Below are positions 9,417-17,959 of a stretch of 51,825 nt of DNA, one piece after another (position 1 is the stretch's first letter; each line of letters starts with the position of its first letter). Source of the DNA: Tenacibaculum sp. L6 (GTDB lineage Bacteria; Bacteroidota; Bacteroidia; Flavobacteriales; Flavobacteriaceae); contig NZ_JAPEHZ010000012.1 in NCBI RefSeq assembly GCF_028823685.1, forward strand, positions 1 to 51,825. Direction: 5' to 3'. The translations under genes and the position numbers were made by a program. The notes below the pieces were generated by a model, which did no database searches, had not been told where the DNA came from, and saw only the letters and a list, made by a program, of their open reading frames with translations.

Positions 9417-9975
9417 AGATCTTAGAGAAATACTAAAAAATGAGGTTGAAAACTCAACGGAGTTATCAACAAATCACAGACAGCGTTTTCAACAAAAGTT
9501 GCTAGATGAATTGCACGAAAAACCATCAACAAGAAAATCATATCAATGGTTATTTGTAGCTGCATCAATTATGTTGTTGGTGAGTATAGGGGTTAAATTT
9601 TATCCAACAAATAATATAGAATCAGACATTATTGATATTCCAGAAGAATATCGAACTCAAATTAGTTTAGGTTCTATTTCACCAGAATTAAAAACGGTGG
9701 AAGATTATTATGTAAACACTATTAACTACGAGTTAAGTCAATTAGAATTAACAAGTGCTAATAAAGAACTTTTTGATGGTTATTTAACCAAGATAGGTGA
9801 ATTAACCAAAGAATATAAATCGCTAACTCAAGAGCTCAATACAAAAGGAGTTAACGATGATACTATCAATGCATTGATTGGAAACCTGCAACTGCGTTTA
9901 CAGCTGTTAAAACGTATGCAAAAACAATTACAAGAATTTAAAAATCCAACTCAAAATGACATTCAAACAATTTAA
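9409..9975 (+). CDS. Probable membrane anti-sigma factor or regulator of the ECF sigma
   Basis: A 188-residue protein with a short cytoplasmic N-terminus (1-44), one membrane helix at about 45-62 (WLFVAASIMLLVSIGV), and a periplasmic part rich in predicted helix with a coiled-coil tail (about 110-183). No zinc-binding anti-sigma motif (HxxxCxxC) is visible, so it is not a ZAS-domain protein. Function is inferred from topology and from its position: the start lies inside the sigma-factor gene (8-base overlap) and the end overlaps the next gene by 20 bases. I would call it a candidate anti-sigma factor, not a proven one. Confidence 0.65.
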   Translation: MSRDLREILKNEVENSTELSTNHRQRFQQKLLDELHEKPSTRKSYQWLFVAASIMLLVSIGVKFYPTNNIESDIIDIPEEYRTQISLGSISPELKTVEDYYVNTINYELSQLELTSANKELFDGYLTKIGELTKEYKSLTQELNTKGVNDDTINALIGNLQLRLQLLKRMQKQLQEFKNPTQNDIQTI

Positions 9976-11479
9976 AATCAGTGTTTTTTCACTGTTTATA
10001 ACGGGGGTTGTATCTGCACAGCAGTACAATAAAAAGTTTAGTGAAAATTTTAAAACCAATAAAGATGTAGTGGTTGCTATAAATGCGTCTAACGCTGAAA
10101 TAGATGTAACTACATGGAACAAAAACGAAGTTTCGGTAGAAGCAATTGTTGAGATTGAAGGGCTAGATAAAAAGGAGGCTCAAAAATATTTAGACAATTG
10201 GAAATTTGAAGCTTTAGGAAACAAAAGTAAAGTGCAAATTAATGCCAACCGAAGTAGTTTTCGTTCTGTAGGAAGTGACAATATTGTCTTTTTTAATTCG
10301 TCGGATAATAATTATCCGAAAGTATTTCAATTTGATGGTGATGATGAGGTAGTGGTAATTCCTGAAGTAAGAATTCCAGAAATGCCTGAGATGCCAGAGA
10401 TTCCTGAAATTGAAATTCCAGAAATCAATTTTGAAGAAATTGTAACGGGATTAGAAGATATAGAGTTCGATTTTGATAAGTATGCAAAAGACGGTGATAA
10501 TTACTTTTTTCAATGGAAAGACGGTGTAAACGATATTACGATTAAATCGAAAAAAGAATGGGAAGAATTCAAGAAAACAGCTAAATACAAAGAGTTTAAA
10601 AAGCATCAAGAAGAACGAAAAAAAGAAATTCAAGAAGAATTAAAAAAGATTAAGGTAGAAAGAATTAATCAAGAAGAACTTAGAAGAGAAGTGGCGAGAG
10701 CTAGAGCTGAGGTTCGAAAAATTAATAGAGAAGAGATCCGAAAAGAGATGGCGAAAGCTAGGGAAGAAATGCACAAGGCTAGAGAAGAGATGCATAAAAC
10801 AAGAAAGGAAATACATAAAAACAGTGTTAGCTATTCTTTTTCATCAGATAGTAACAACTTTATGGTAAATGGCAAAAAAGTAAAAGTTACCAAAAAAATT
10901 ATGGTAAAAGTACCAAAATCAGCAACGTTTGATTTGAATACGCGTCACTGCAAAGTTACGCTGCCAAAAACGAAGGCTTCAGGAAAAGTAAGTTACGGAA
11001 CTTTTAAAGCAGATGCTATTGATGGCGGAAAATTAACCGTGTCTTATTCGCCAGTAACTATTAATTCATTAAACGCTTGTACGTTGTTTTTAAATAATGT
11101 AACCGATGCTCAATTAGCGTCGGTTACTAACGCAACGGTAAATTCCAATTCTTCTGAAGTAAAACTTAATAATGTATTTAATGATGTTAAAGTTAATAGT
11201 GATTTTGGAGAGTTAGAAATTGTAAAAATACATCCTAACTATAATACTTTTAAAGTTTTTCTAAACTCATCTAAAGCAAATATAAATATATTGTCAATTA
11301 AGAAGAAATTAATATATGATATAGGAAAGAAATCTCCTGAGTTTGCTTCAGAGCCGTCGATGAAATTTACTATCCATAAACCTAAAGAAGAGATTAATGG
11401 GAGTTTTACAATTTTATCAAATGATAAAAAAGTAGAAATAAAAGGAAAATACAGTCAACTAGAGCTGAAAAAACAGTAG
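9956..11479 (+). CDS. Secreted DUF4097-like beta-helical protein with charged coiled region
   Basis: A 507-residue exported protein of unknown function. A signal peptide covers residues 1-22 (FSLFITGVVSAQ). The segment after it (about 35-95: NAEIDVTTWNKNEVSVEA) and the C-terminal half (300-507), with repeated short strands such as ATVNSNSSEVKLNN, look like DUF4097 or head-GIN type beta-helix domains of Bacteroidota. Between them are PEMPEMPEIPEIEIPEI repeats (about 139-160) and a strongly charged helical run (about 195-285) with repeats of AREEMHK. The gene starts 20 bases inside the anti-sigma-like gene, so the three genes form one unit. It is likely the periplasmic or surface partner or output of the sigma system. 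Confidence 0.75.
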   Translation: MTFKQFKISVFSLFITGVVSAQQYNKKFSENFKTNKDVVVAINASNAEIDVTTWNKNEVSVEAIVEIEGLDKKEAQKYLDNWKFEALGNKSKVQINANRSSFRSVGSDNIVFFNSSDNNYPKVFQFDGDDEVVVIPEVRIPEMPEMPEIPEIEIPEINFEEIVTGLEDIEFDFDKYAKDGDNYFFQWKDGVNDITIKSKKEWEEFKKTAKYKEFKKHQEERKKEIQEELKKIKVERINQEELRREVARARAEVRKINREEIRKEMAKAREEMHKAREEMHKTRKEIHKNSVSYSFSSDSNNFMVNGKKVKVTKKIMVKVPKSATFDLNTRHCKVTLPKTKASGKVSYGTFKADAIDGGKLTVSYSPVTINSLNACTLFLNNVTDAQLASVTNATVNSNSSEVKLNNVFNDVKVNSDFGELEIVKIHPNYNTFKVFLNSSKANINILSIKKKLIYDIGKKSPEFASEPSMKFTIHKPKEEINGSFTILSNDKKVEIKGKYSQLELKKQ

Positions 11480-11587
11480 ATATATGTAAATAAAACTACT
11501 TTTTCCTTAACAAAAATACTGCTAAATTCCATTTCTGTATTCTTTTTAAAGTGCCTATCTTAGCGTTTGTAAATAGTCACTTTTACT

Positions 11588-13069
11588 ATGGAATTATACA
11601 AAGAAAATCAACTTAAAATATATAACTCTTTAAGCAAATCAAAAGAGCTTTTTAAACCAGTAACTGAGGGGCGCGTAGGAATGTATGTGTGTGGACCAAC
11701 AGTTTATAGCAACGTGCATTTAGGAAATATTAGAACCTTTATGTCGTTTGATATGGTTTTTCGTTATTTACTACACTTAGGCTATAAAGTACGTTATGTA
11801 CGTAATATTACCGATGCAGGTCACTTAGAAAATGATGCAGATGAAGGTGAAGATAGAATTGCTAAAAAAGCGCGATTAGAAGAAATTGAACCTATGGAAG
11901 TGGTTCAGCGTTACACGGTAGATTTTCATACAGTAGCCGCAAAATACAATTTTTTACCACCGAGTATAGAGCCAACTGCAACAGGACACATTGTAGAGCA
12001 AATAGAAATGATTAAAGAAATCATGGAAAAAGGTTTTGCTTACGAAGTAAACGGATCGGTGTATTTCGATGTGTTAAAGTATAATGAGAAGAATAACTAC
12101 GGAATTCTTTCAGGGCGTACTATTGAAGATGCTATTCATAATACAAGAGTTTTAGACGGACAATCAGACAAGAAAAATCCACAAGACTTTGCACTTTGGA
12201 AAAAAGCAGATGAGCGTCATATCATGCGTTGGCCTTCTCCTTGGAGTGATGGTTTTCCTGGTTGGCATTTAGAGTGTTCGGTAATGAGTACCAAGTATTT
12301 AGGAGAACAATTTGATATTCATGGTGGAGGAATGGATTTGAAATTCCCGCATCATGAATGTGAAATTGCGCAATCGCATACTTGCTCAGGAGTACAACCT
12401 GTTAATTATTGGATGCACGCTAATATGTTACTGTTAAACGGTCAGAAAATGGCAAAATCTACAGGAAACTATATTTTACCTGATGAAATTTTAACAGGAA
12501 CAAACGCTATTTTACCAAAGGCGTTTAATGCAGGTGTGGTACGTTTCTTTATTATGCAGGCACATTATCGTAGTATCCTAGATTTTTCAGGAGAAGCCTT
12601 GTTAGCTTCTGAAAAAGGGTATAATAAATTAATGGAAGCGATAAATGCTTTAGATAAAATAACTGCTGGCGCAACTTCAACATTTGATATTACTCAATGG
12701 AAAGAGGATTGTTATGCTGCTATGAATGATGATTTTAACACGCCTATTTTAATTTCTCATTTATTTGAAGCCGTTAAGGTTATCAATCAAATAAAAGAAG
12801 GAAATGCTAGTTTAACTGAGGAAGATTTAACAATGTTAAAAGAAACCATCAAGGCATTTGTTTATGATGTTTTAGGATTGTTAAATGAAACTTCTGAAGG
12901 AAATAATTCTGATAAATTAGACGGTGTGGTAGAAATGTTAATTACCATGCGTAAAGAAGCCCGCGAGAACAAAGATTGGGCATTGTCAGATGAAATTCGT
13001 GATAAGCTACTTGCTTTAGGTATTCAATTAAAAGACGGAAGAGAAGGAACAACGTTTACAGTGAATTAA
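11588..13069 (+). CDS. cysS: Cysteinyl-tRNA synthetase
   Basis: Class I synthetase that charges tRNA-Cys. The 493-residue protein carries the HIGH-type motif HLGN (44-47) and the KMSKS-type loop as KMAKS (287-291). The four zinc ligands that select cysteine are all present: C35, C230, H255 and E259, in the same spacing as the E. coli enzyme. The anticodon-binding helical domain follows to the C-terminus. Length is normal. The ATG at 11588 follows a 108-base gap with a possible -7 element TATCTTAG. An octamer repeat array begins three bases after the stop. Confidence 0.97.
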   Translation: MELYKENQLKIYNSLSKSKELFKPVTEGRVGMYVCGPTVYSNVHLGNIRTFMSFDMVFRYLLHLGYKVRYVRNITDAGHLENDADEGEDRIAKKARLEEIEPMEVVQRYTVDFHTVAAKYNFLPPSIEPTATGHIVEQIEMIKEIMEKGFAYEVNGSVYFDVLKYNEKNNYGILSGRTIEDAIHNTRVLDGQSDKKNPQDFALWKKADERHIMRWPSPWSDGFPGWHLECSVMSTKYLGEQFDIHGGGMDLKFPHHECEIAQSHTCSGVQPVNYWMHANMLLLNGQKMAKSTGNYILPDEILTGTNAILPKAFNAGVVRFFIMQAHYRSILDFSGEALLASEKGYNKLMEAINALDKITAGATSTFDITQWKEDCYAAMNDDFNTPILISHLFEAVKVINQIKEGNASLTEEDLTMLKETIKAFVYDVLGLLNETSEGNNSDKLDGVVEMLITMRKEARENKDWALSDEIRDKLLALGIQLKDGREGTTFTVN

Positions 13070-13071
13070 AT

Positions 13072-13151
13072 AATAGCTCAATGAGCTAATGATTTAATGA
13101 AACAATGATTTAATGAGTTAATTCGATAATGAGTAAATGTGTTAATGAAGT
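13072..13151 (+). repeat. Octamer array after cysS, running over the possible yidD start
   Basis: Ten consecutive 8-base units tile this stretch: AATAGCTC, AATGAGCT, AATGATTT, AATGAAAC, AATGATTT, AATGAGTT, AATTCGAT, AATGAGTA, AATGTGTT, AATGAAGT. The shared core is AATGA. TAA or TGA triplets recur every 8 bases and so fall in all frames. The first ATG of the yidD frame (13129) is one of the repeat units, which argues against it being a real start. Confidence 0.75.
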
Positions 13152-13183
13152 AAGATGTTATTTCGAGCACAGTCGAGAAATCT
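13152..13183. repeat. Dispersed-repeat-like element TTTCGAGCACAGTCGAGAAA
   Basis: An interrupted palindrome with arms TTTCGA and TCGAGAAA flanking GCACAG. It resembles the intergenic repeat often mistranslated as C-H-F-E-R-S-R-E-I in Bacteroidota genomes (from memory). Here it would be read as [10 protein letters not shown], part of the doubtful N-terminal extension of yidD. I saw no second full copy in this window. Confidence 0.4.
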
Positions 13184-13218
13184 TTAGTAATATTGAAGAA
13201 GCCTTAAAAAATCAAAAT

Positions 13219-13473
13219 TTGAAACTAAAAACGATCATAGCATACCCGTTTATATTGTTGGTGCGATTTTATCAAACAGCCATATCTCCGTTTACACCCG
13301 CTACATGTAGGTATTCACCTACCTGTTCAAGCTATACAATAGAAGCATTACAAAAACACGGATTGTTTTATGGTGGATGGTTGGCATTGAAAAGAATTTT
13401 TAGTTGTCATCCGTGGGGCGGTAGTGGTTATGATCCTGTTCCTGAAAAAAAAGAAAAAAATAATCGTCATTAA
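13219..13473 (+). CDS. yidD: Membrane protein insertion efficiency factor YidD
   Basis: YidD is a small membrane-associated protein that helps YidC-dependent insertion. The family core is complete: [34 protein letters not shown] with its cysteines, and [12 protein letters not shown]. The open frame could begin at the ATG at 13129, giving 114 residues. Its first 30 codons, however, fall in an octamer array and a dispersed-repeat-like element, and family members are about 75-85 residues with the core near the N-terminus. I therefore prefer the in-frame TTG at 13219, giving 84 residues starting M-K-L-K-T-I-I. The start is uncertain; the identity is not. Confidence 0.88.
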   Translation: MKLKTIIAYPFILLVRFYQTAISPFTPATCRYSPTCSSYTIEALQKHGLFYGGWLALKRIFSCHPWGGSGYDPVPEKKEKNNRH

Positions 13474-13560
13474 GAGCAATAACTTCGTGAAGGTTTGCAC
13501 TCAATTTGACAAAATAATAAGTGTAAAGATTCATTAATTGAAAGATTTCCCGTAATGTTG

Positions 13561-13592
13561 TTTTTCAATTTTTAAATCTTTTAATTTTTTAA
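13561..13592 (+). repeat. Octamer array before lgt
   Basis: Four consecutive 8-base units: TTTTTCAA, TTTTTAAA, TCTTTTAA, TTTTTTAA, ending 8 bases before the lgt ATG. The units are low in complexity, so the periodicity is weaker evidence than in the other arrays. Confidence 0.45.
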
Positions 13593-13600
13593 TTAGAAAT

Positions 13601-14456
13601 ATGAATTTTTTATCCATAGTGTGGGATTGGAACCCAGAATTAATAAATATTGGAGGTTTTGGTATTCGTTGGTACAGCTTAATGTTTGTAGCAGCATTTA
13701 TATTAGGACTTCGATTAATGAAAAAGATTTACATCAACGATAACATTCCTGTAGAAAAATTAGATCCGTTATTTATGTACGTATTCGTTTCTATGTTAAT
13801 AGGAATGCGTTTAGGAGATGTATTTTTTTACAGTTGGGATTATTACCAAAACCACTTACTAGAAATTATTTTACCAATTAAAAAGCAAGAAGGAGCTTCT
13901 GCTTTATTTGGGTTGTTAGATGGATGGAAATTTACAGGATTTACAGGGTTTGCAAGTCATGGAGCGGCGGGCCATTGCTATTCCGATAGCAATGTATTTC
14001 TACGCTAAAAAACATTTAAACAAACCATGGTTGTTTATTTTAGATAGGTTAGGAATTATGGTTGCCTTAGCAGGATTTTTTATCCGCTTTGGAAACTTCT
14101 TCAACTCAGAAATCTATGGAAAACCAACGGGAAGCAGCTTTGGAGTAATTTTTAAACTAGCAGGAGAAACTGTACCACGTCATCCAACCCAATTATACGA
14201 AGCATTTAGCTACTTAGTCTTGTTTTTTGCATTGTGGTATTTCTACTGGAAAACAGATAAAAAGAATCAAACAGGATTCTTATTTGGGTTGTTCATGGTT
14301 GTTTTATGGTCGTTACGTTTCTTTATAGAGTTCTTAAAAGAAGCACAAGTAGAAGGACGTGAAGACTGGGTTTTCAACTCGTTAAATACAGGTCAAGTAT
14401 TAAGTATTCCGTTAGTGTTAATCGGTTTCTGGTTAATGTTTAGAAAAACGAAGTAA
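13601..14456 (+). pseudogene. lgt: Prolipoprotein diacylglyceryl transferase Lgt, frameshifted as sequenced
   Basis: Lgt moves diacylglycerol from phosphatidylglycerol to the lipobox cysteine of prolipoproteins in the inner membrane. The 5' frame (13601-14008) carries the N-terminal membrane segments and FASHGAA. The 3' frame carries IAIPIAMYFYAKKHL, the family signature RFGNFFNSEIYGKPT and HPTQLYEA. The frames join at about 13967-13975, where GGCC seems inserted between HGAA and IAIPI: the family reads SHGAAI without a break. The span is 856 bases, one more than a multiple of three, and removing four bases gives 283 residues, the normal length. Lgt is normally essential in bacteria with lipoproteins, and lipobox proteins such as Ggt are encoded here. 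A sequence error is more likely than a true null. Confidence 0.9.
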
Positions 14457-14470
14457 GAAATATATAAAAT

Positions 14471-14502
14471 AAAAACTCCAAGTGAAAGCTTGGAGTTTTT
14501 TT
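14471..14502. terminator. Bidirectional terminator between lgt and the DUF2200 gene
   Basis: AAAACTCCAAG and CTTGGAGTTTT form an 11-bp stem around TGAAAG, flanked by A and T runs, so it can work on both strands. It sits between convergent genes. Confidence 0.9.
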
Positions 14503-14518
14503 ATGGAAAGTAGTGATA

Positions 14519-14881
14519 TTATGTGCGTAAAATTTTCTCCATTTTACGTCCTTTAGCTAATTCATCTACTAGTTTATCTAAATAACGAACCTGTTTAGTT
14601 AACGGAGTTTCTATTTCTTCAATTCTGTAACCACATATAACACCAGAGATTAAATCAGAATTTGGGTTGAGCGTCGCTTCTTCAAAGAAAGTTTTAAAAG
14701 TAACTTTTCTGTCAACTAGCTCGTTTACTTTTTCAATATTAAAACCAGTTAACCATTCAATTATTTGATGTAGTTCTTCTTTGGTTCTTCCTTTTTTCTC
14801 AACTTTTGTAATGTAATGAGGGTATACAGAAGAGAAGGTTATTTTGGCTATTTTTTCGTCGTGTTCTGGTGTTGTTTTCAT
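14519..14881 (-). CDS. DUF2200 family protein
   Basis: A 120-residue cytoplasmic protein matching DUF2200 in its marks: start H-D-E-K-I-A-K-I-T-F-S-S-V-Y-P-H-Y (residues 7-23), K-G-R-T-K-E-E-L, I-x-W-L-T-G-F and I-C-G-Y-R-I-E-E-I-E-T-P-L. No catalytic residues are known to me and no function is assigned. It ends next to a bidirectional terminator and begins 9 bases after the transporter gene on the same strand, so the two are probably one transcript. Confidence 0.88.
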   Translation of the reverse strand: MKTTPEHDEKIAKITFSSVYPHYITKVEKKGRTKEELHQIIEWLTGFNIEKVNELVDRKVTFKTFFEEATLNPNSDLISGVICGYRIEEIETPLTKQVRYLDKLVDELAKGRKMEKILRT

Positions 14882-14890
14882 AATGCTATA

Positions 14891-15217
14891 TTAATTTGAA
14901 ACAAATTTAAGTCCTATTATTGAAGCGATTAATGTTGTGATAAAGAACAAACGCCAAAAGGTAGCAGGTTCTTTAAAAACGAAAATTCCTATTAGTACAG
15001 TTCCTACAGCACCAATTCCTGTCCAAACCGCATAAGCCGTTCCAATAGGTAATTCTTGAGTAGCTTTCATAAGAAGTAACATGCTTATTGATAAACAAAC
15101 TAAAAAGCCGATATACCAGTAAGTAGCTTCAGTTCCTGTGGCCTCTTTTGCCTTTCCTAAGCAAGTTGCAAATGCGACTTCAAAAAGTCCAGCAATAATT
15201 AATAAAATCCAATTCAT
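14891..15217 (-). CDS. Small multidrug resistance family transporter, Gdx/SugE type
   Basis: A 108-residue inner-membrane protein with four membrane helices, working as a dimer. E13 in AGLFEV is the coupling glutamate of the SMR family. The segment LPIGTAYAVWTGIGAVG is the Gdx/SugE version, so guanidinium or a small quaternary cation export is more likely than broad EmrE-type resistance (family knowledge). No guanidine riboswitch pattern was recognised in the 273 bases upstream. It is followed closely by the DUF2200 gene. Confidence 0.88.
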   Translation of the reverse strand: MNWILLIIAGLFEVAFATCLGKAKEATGTEATYWYIGFLVCLSISMLLLMKATQELPIGTAYAVWTGIGAVGTVLIGIFVFKEPATFWRLFFITTLIASIIGLKFVSN

Positions 15218-15366
15218 TTTTGTTCAGAAAGAAAATAAATTCAGTATTCACTATACGAAAATAACTAATTAACAGAAACAAAGTAGGGTAAGTTTATAAA
15301 CTTCCATAAGACCAGTATATTTTCTGTTTAAAAAGTTTAACAAGAAAGAATCAATTAGTTTAATTT

Positions 15367-15408
15367 AAGAGAGATTCTCTTGGTTTTGGCATTAATAATG
15401 TACCTTGC
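15367..15408 (+). promoter_or_regulatory. Orphan plus-strand promoter-like element with overlapping palindrome
   Basis: Within the 273-base gap 15218-15490. A palindrome AAGAGA-GAT-TCTCTT (15367-15381) overlaps a TTG at 15380-15382. After 18 bases comes TACCTTGC (15401-15408), close to the Bacteroidota -7 box TAnnTTTG and followed by ACCC. No plus-strand gene follows until 17338, so it may drive a small RNA antisense to the peptidase gene end, or be chance. Nothing else was recognised in this gap. Confidence 0.3.
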
Positions 15409-15490
15409 ACCCTTTTAAACACAACATTTTATAGATACATTATTTCCCAATAATTAAGAGACACTTTTTTTATGCGTTGTTTTAAAGAGT

Positions 15491-17209
15491 TTAGTTTACT
15501 TTTTTAAAGAAAGTAGCAGATACAGTTTCAGTATTTCCAACATTGTCAGAAACTACAATTTTAAAAAGATGTTTACTTCCTTCTAATTTTTTATCACTAA
15601 AATCATAGGTTAAAATTCCTTTTTTGTGGTTTAATTCCATTAAAATCCACTGACCATTAATAGTAGCGCGGTAGTTTTTTACACCGGTTTCAGCATCTTT
15701 AATTTTAACTTTTAGGGTCTTATTTTTAGAAATCCACTGATTATCGCTAAAGTTATACAGTTGAATAGTAGGTTTTTTAGTGTCAAAACGTAAAGCGTAA
15801 CTACCTAAAACTTTAGTGGTAGTGTACACCTTGTCTATTTTTTTCTTGGTTGAAGTGTATCTAGGATATTTAGGGTTGGTAACATTAGCAATGTACACAT
15901 GCTGTTTTTGATCTTCGGTTAAAAAAGAAGTTTCAAAAGTAAGAGTATATCGTTTATCAAGCGGAATGGTAGGTTCATGAATTTTAGCCGTACCGTTTTC
16001 TACCTTAAAGTCGATGAAACAATCGGTATAAAAGGTATTTTTAGGAAAGGCTACTGTAACATTTTTTTGATGAAATTTATTGAACTCAGCAGCAGTGATT
16101 TTGTAATCAGTAGTGTCTTTCTCCTTAAAAACTAAATTGCTTTTTACTCCTTGTACCGGAATCCTAATTTTAGAAGTGTTGTTGTCAAAATCTTTGGCTA
16201 TAATTTCAATATTGTAATTAGCATTTTCATCAATATTAATTTTACCGTTATTTATAAGATCTTCGTATAAACTCAATTTATTAGCGGCCACTTTATGGGT
16301 TTTTTGAAGTCGATTTTTATATTTTTTGTAGTGTTTATAGTCAATTAACAAATTAATATACTTCGATTCAGCAAATGAAAAGGTTTCTACATCGTGGTAA
16401 TACACTCTTTTACCATTTACGTTCATTTCTAAGCTATAAATTCCGTTTTTATTTAAAGCACCATTAAGTCGGTCAAAAACACTAATTCCAAAACCAATGG
16501 TACCGCTAGCTGTAATTTTTTCAGCAACATAATTACCGTTACCATTGTTTTTAAAAGAAATAACAGATTCTAAAGAAGAATTATTAATACGAGCATCATC
16601 ACTTAATGGATAAGCCATCAGTTTTTGTATGGTAGGAGGGGTGTCGTCATGCGCGGTTAATCCAAAATGCATTGGGTTGATAATGTTTTCTGTTTCGGTA
16701 TCTCTAATTTCATAATGTAAATGTGGACCTCCAGAGCTTCCCGTATCACCAGTATATCCTACAAGTTGACCTTTTTTTACAGGAAACTTATCAGCAGAAA
16801 GAAAAAGATTTCCAGTACTATAATTTTCTTTTTTATACTGAATGTCTTTCACATATTTTTGAATTTTTGGTTCAAAATATTTTAAATGCGCATATACGGT
16901 AGTATAACCGTTAGGATGTGTAATGTACAAAGCTTTTCCAAAACCATATTGTTGTACTTTAATACGAGAAACATAACCATCTGCAGGGGCATAAATAGGA
17001 ATCCCTTCTTTACCTTGTGTTTTAATATCGATGCCTGAATGAAAGTGATTGCTGCGCAGTTCACCAAAAGTACCAGATAGTACCACAGGAATTTTTAAAG
17101 GGTTAGAAAAATAGTTTTTAGGGTACTGTTTCTGTGCATTAACAGTTGTGATAAATAGTAATAAAATAAGTGAAAAGTAAAGCTTCAAAGTACAATCGTT
17201 TTCAAACAA
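15491..17209 (-). CDS. Secreted M23 family (LytM-type) peptidase
   Basis: A 572-residue exported zinc metallopeptidase, probably cutting peptidoglycan peptide bridges. A signal peptide covers about 1-25 (LLLFITTVNAQ). The LytM domain at about 40-185 keeps the metal and catalytic residues: H57 and D61 in HSGID, H108 in YAHLK, and H163-L-H165 in GGPHLHYE. The remaining 380 residues are beta-rich, with Ig-like character near the end (FKIVVSDNVGNTETVSA), and probably bind the wall. M23 proteins with long C-terminal regions are common in Flavobacteriia. It is a single gene whose 5' region faces the zapB-like gene. Confidence 0.9.
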   Translation of the reverse strand: MFENDCTLKLYFSLILLLFITTVNAQKQYPKNYFSNPLKIPVVLSGTFGELRSNHFHSGIDIKTQGKEGIPIYAPADGYVSRIKVQQYGFGKALYITHPNGYTTVYAHLKYFEPKIQKYVKDIQYKKENYSTGNLFLSADKFPVKKGQLVGYTGDTGSSGGPHLHYEIRDTETENIINPMHFGLTAHDDTPPTIQKLMAYPLSDDARINNSSLESVISFKNNGNGNYVAEKITASGTIGFGISVFDRLNGALNKNGIYSLEMNVNGKRVYYHDVETFSFAESKYINLLIDYKHYKKYKNRLQKTHKVAANKLSLYEDLINNGKINIDENANYNIEIIAKDFDNNTSKIRIPVQGVKSNLVFKEKDTTDYKITAAEFNKFHQKNVTVAFPKNTFYTDCFIDFKVENGTAKIHEPTIPLDKRYTLTFETSFLTEDQKQHVYIANVTNPKYPRYTSTKKKIDKVYTTTKVLGSYALRFDTKKPTIQLYNFSDNQWISKNKTLKVKIKDAETGVKNYRATINGQWILMELNHKKGILTYDFSDKKLEGSKHLFKIVVSDNVGNTETVSATFFKKVN

Positions 17210-17278
17210 AAATAGTAAAATAATACTAAGTTGTTAAAGGGTTAATAAACAGTGTTTTGGTAAAAAACACTAAAAGTG

Positions 17279-17309
17279 TTGCTAATTATAAGTTATATTA
17301 ATAACTTTG
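17279..17309 (+). promoter_or_regulatory. Bacteroidota housekeeping promoter for the zapB-like/zapA unit
   Basis: TTG (17279-17281), 20 bases, then TAACTTTG (17302-17309): a full match to the Bacteroidota form TTG-N17-23-TAnnTTTG. It leaves a leader of about 23 bases before the ATG at 17338. Confidence 0.7.
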
Positions 17310-17337
17310 TGAATATAGTTTTATTCTCTAAAAATAA

Positions 17338-17628
17338 ATGAGTAACCCTTTAGAAGCAATTCATTTACTGGAAGATAAGTTGAAGAACTTACTTGCTAAC
17401 TATGAATTTTTAAAAGAAGAAAACCAAGTATTACTTCAGAATAACGCGGAGTTACAAGTTTTATTACAAGAAAAAGAGAAGCAATTAGAAAAACAGCAAA
17501 AAGAATATGCTTTGCTTAAAGTTGCAAAAACTATTGAAGGCAGTAATGAAAATACACGAGAAACAAAACTCAAAATAAATACTTTAGTTCGAGAGATAGA
17601 TAAATGTATTTCTCTTTTGAACACATAA
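17338..17628 (+). CDS. ZapB-like coiled-coil protein upstream of zapA
   Basis: A 96-residue cytoplasmic protein that is almost entirely one coiled coil (about residues 5-70, with LEDKLKNLLANYEFL and repeated Leu/Glu/Gln heptads). It has no other domain. It sits directly before zapA, 14 bases from the preferred zapA start, behind a good promoter. By position and form it is a candidate cell-division partner like ZapB, but coiled coils carry little family information, so the name is an inference from context. Confidence 0.7.
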   Translation: MSNPLEAIHLLEDKLKNLLANYEFLKEENQVLLQNNAELQVLLQEKEKQLEKQQKEYALLKVAKTIEGSNENTRETKLKINTLVREIDKCISLLNT

Positions 17629-17642
17629 AAAAGGTTCTTTAC

Positions 17643-17930
17643 ATGGCAAAAATAAAAGTTAATGTAGTTATTGCAGGAAGAACGTATCCGTTGAGTGTTA
17701 ATGATACCAATGAAGAAGAAGGGATGCGAAAAGCGGCAAAAAACATTAATGAATTAATAGCTAAGTTTGAACAAAATTATGCGGTAGCAGATAAACAAGA
17801 TGTATTGGCAATGTGCGCGTTGCAATTTGCATCAAAAGCAGAAATAGTATCGTTAAAAAATACTAAAGAAAACACCGAAGTATTGGAAAAGATAAATGAA
17901 TTGACTAACTTGCTAGAAAATCATTTATAA
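17643..17930 (+). CDS. zapA: Cell division protein ZapA
   Basis: ZapA binds and bundles FtsZ at the division ring. The 95-residue protein begins MAKIKVNVVIAGRTYPL, the typical start, followed by the N-terminal globular domain and a C-terminal helix (about 50-95) for coiled-coil dimerisation. The frame is open from an upstream ATG at 17604, but that would add 13 residues overlapping the preceding gene and not seen in the family, so 17643 is chosen. It lies just after the zapB-like gene and before a 6S-type RNA. Confidence 0.9.
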   Translation: MAKIKVNVVIAGRTYPLSVNDTNEEEGMRKAAKNINELIAKFEQNYAVADKQDVLAMCALQFASKAEIVSLKNTKENTEVLEKINELTNLLENHL

Positions 17931-17959
17931 TACGTTCTTTAAAATATAATATTTAAACA

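Noticed and set aside
9465..9473. DnaA-box-like TTATCAACA inside the anti-sigma-like gene
   Set aside because: Single copy in coding DNA; shows that such words arise by chance here and weakens the cluster near rplS.
15218..15490. Guanidine riboswitch before the Gdx/SugE-type transporter
   Set aside because: No conserved guanidine-I, -II or -III core words were seen in the leader.
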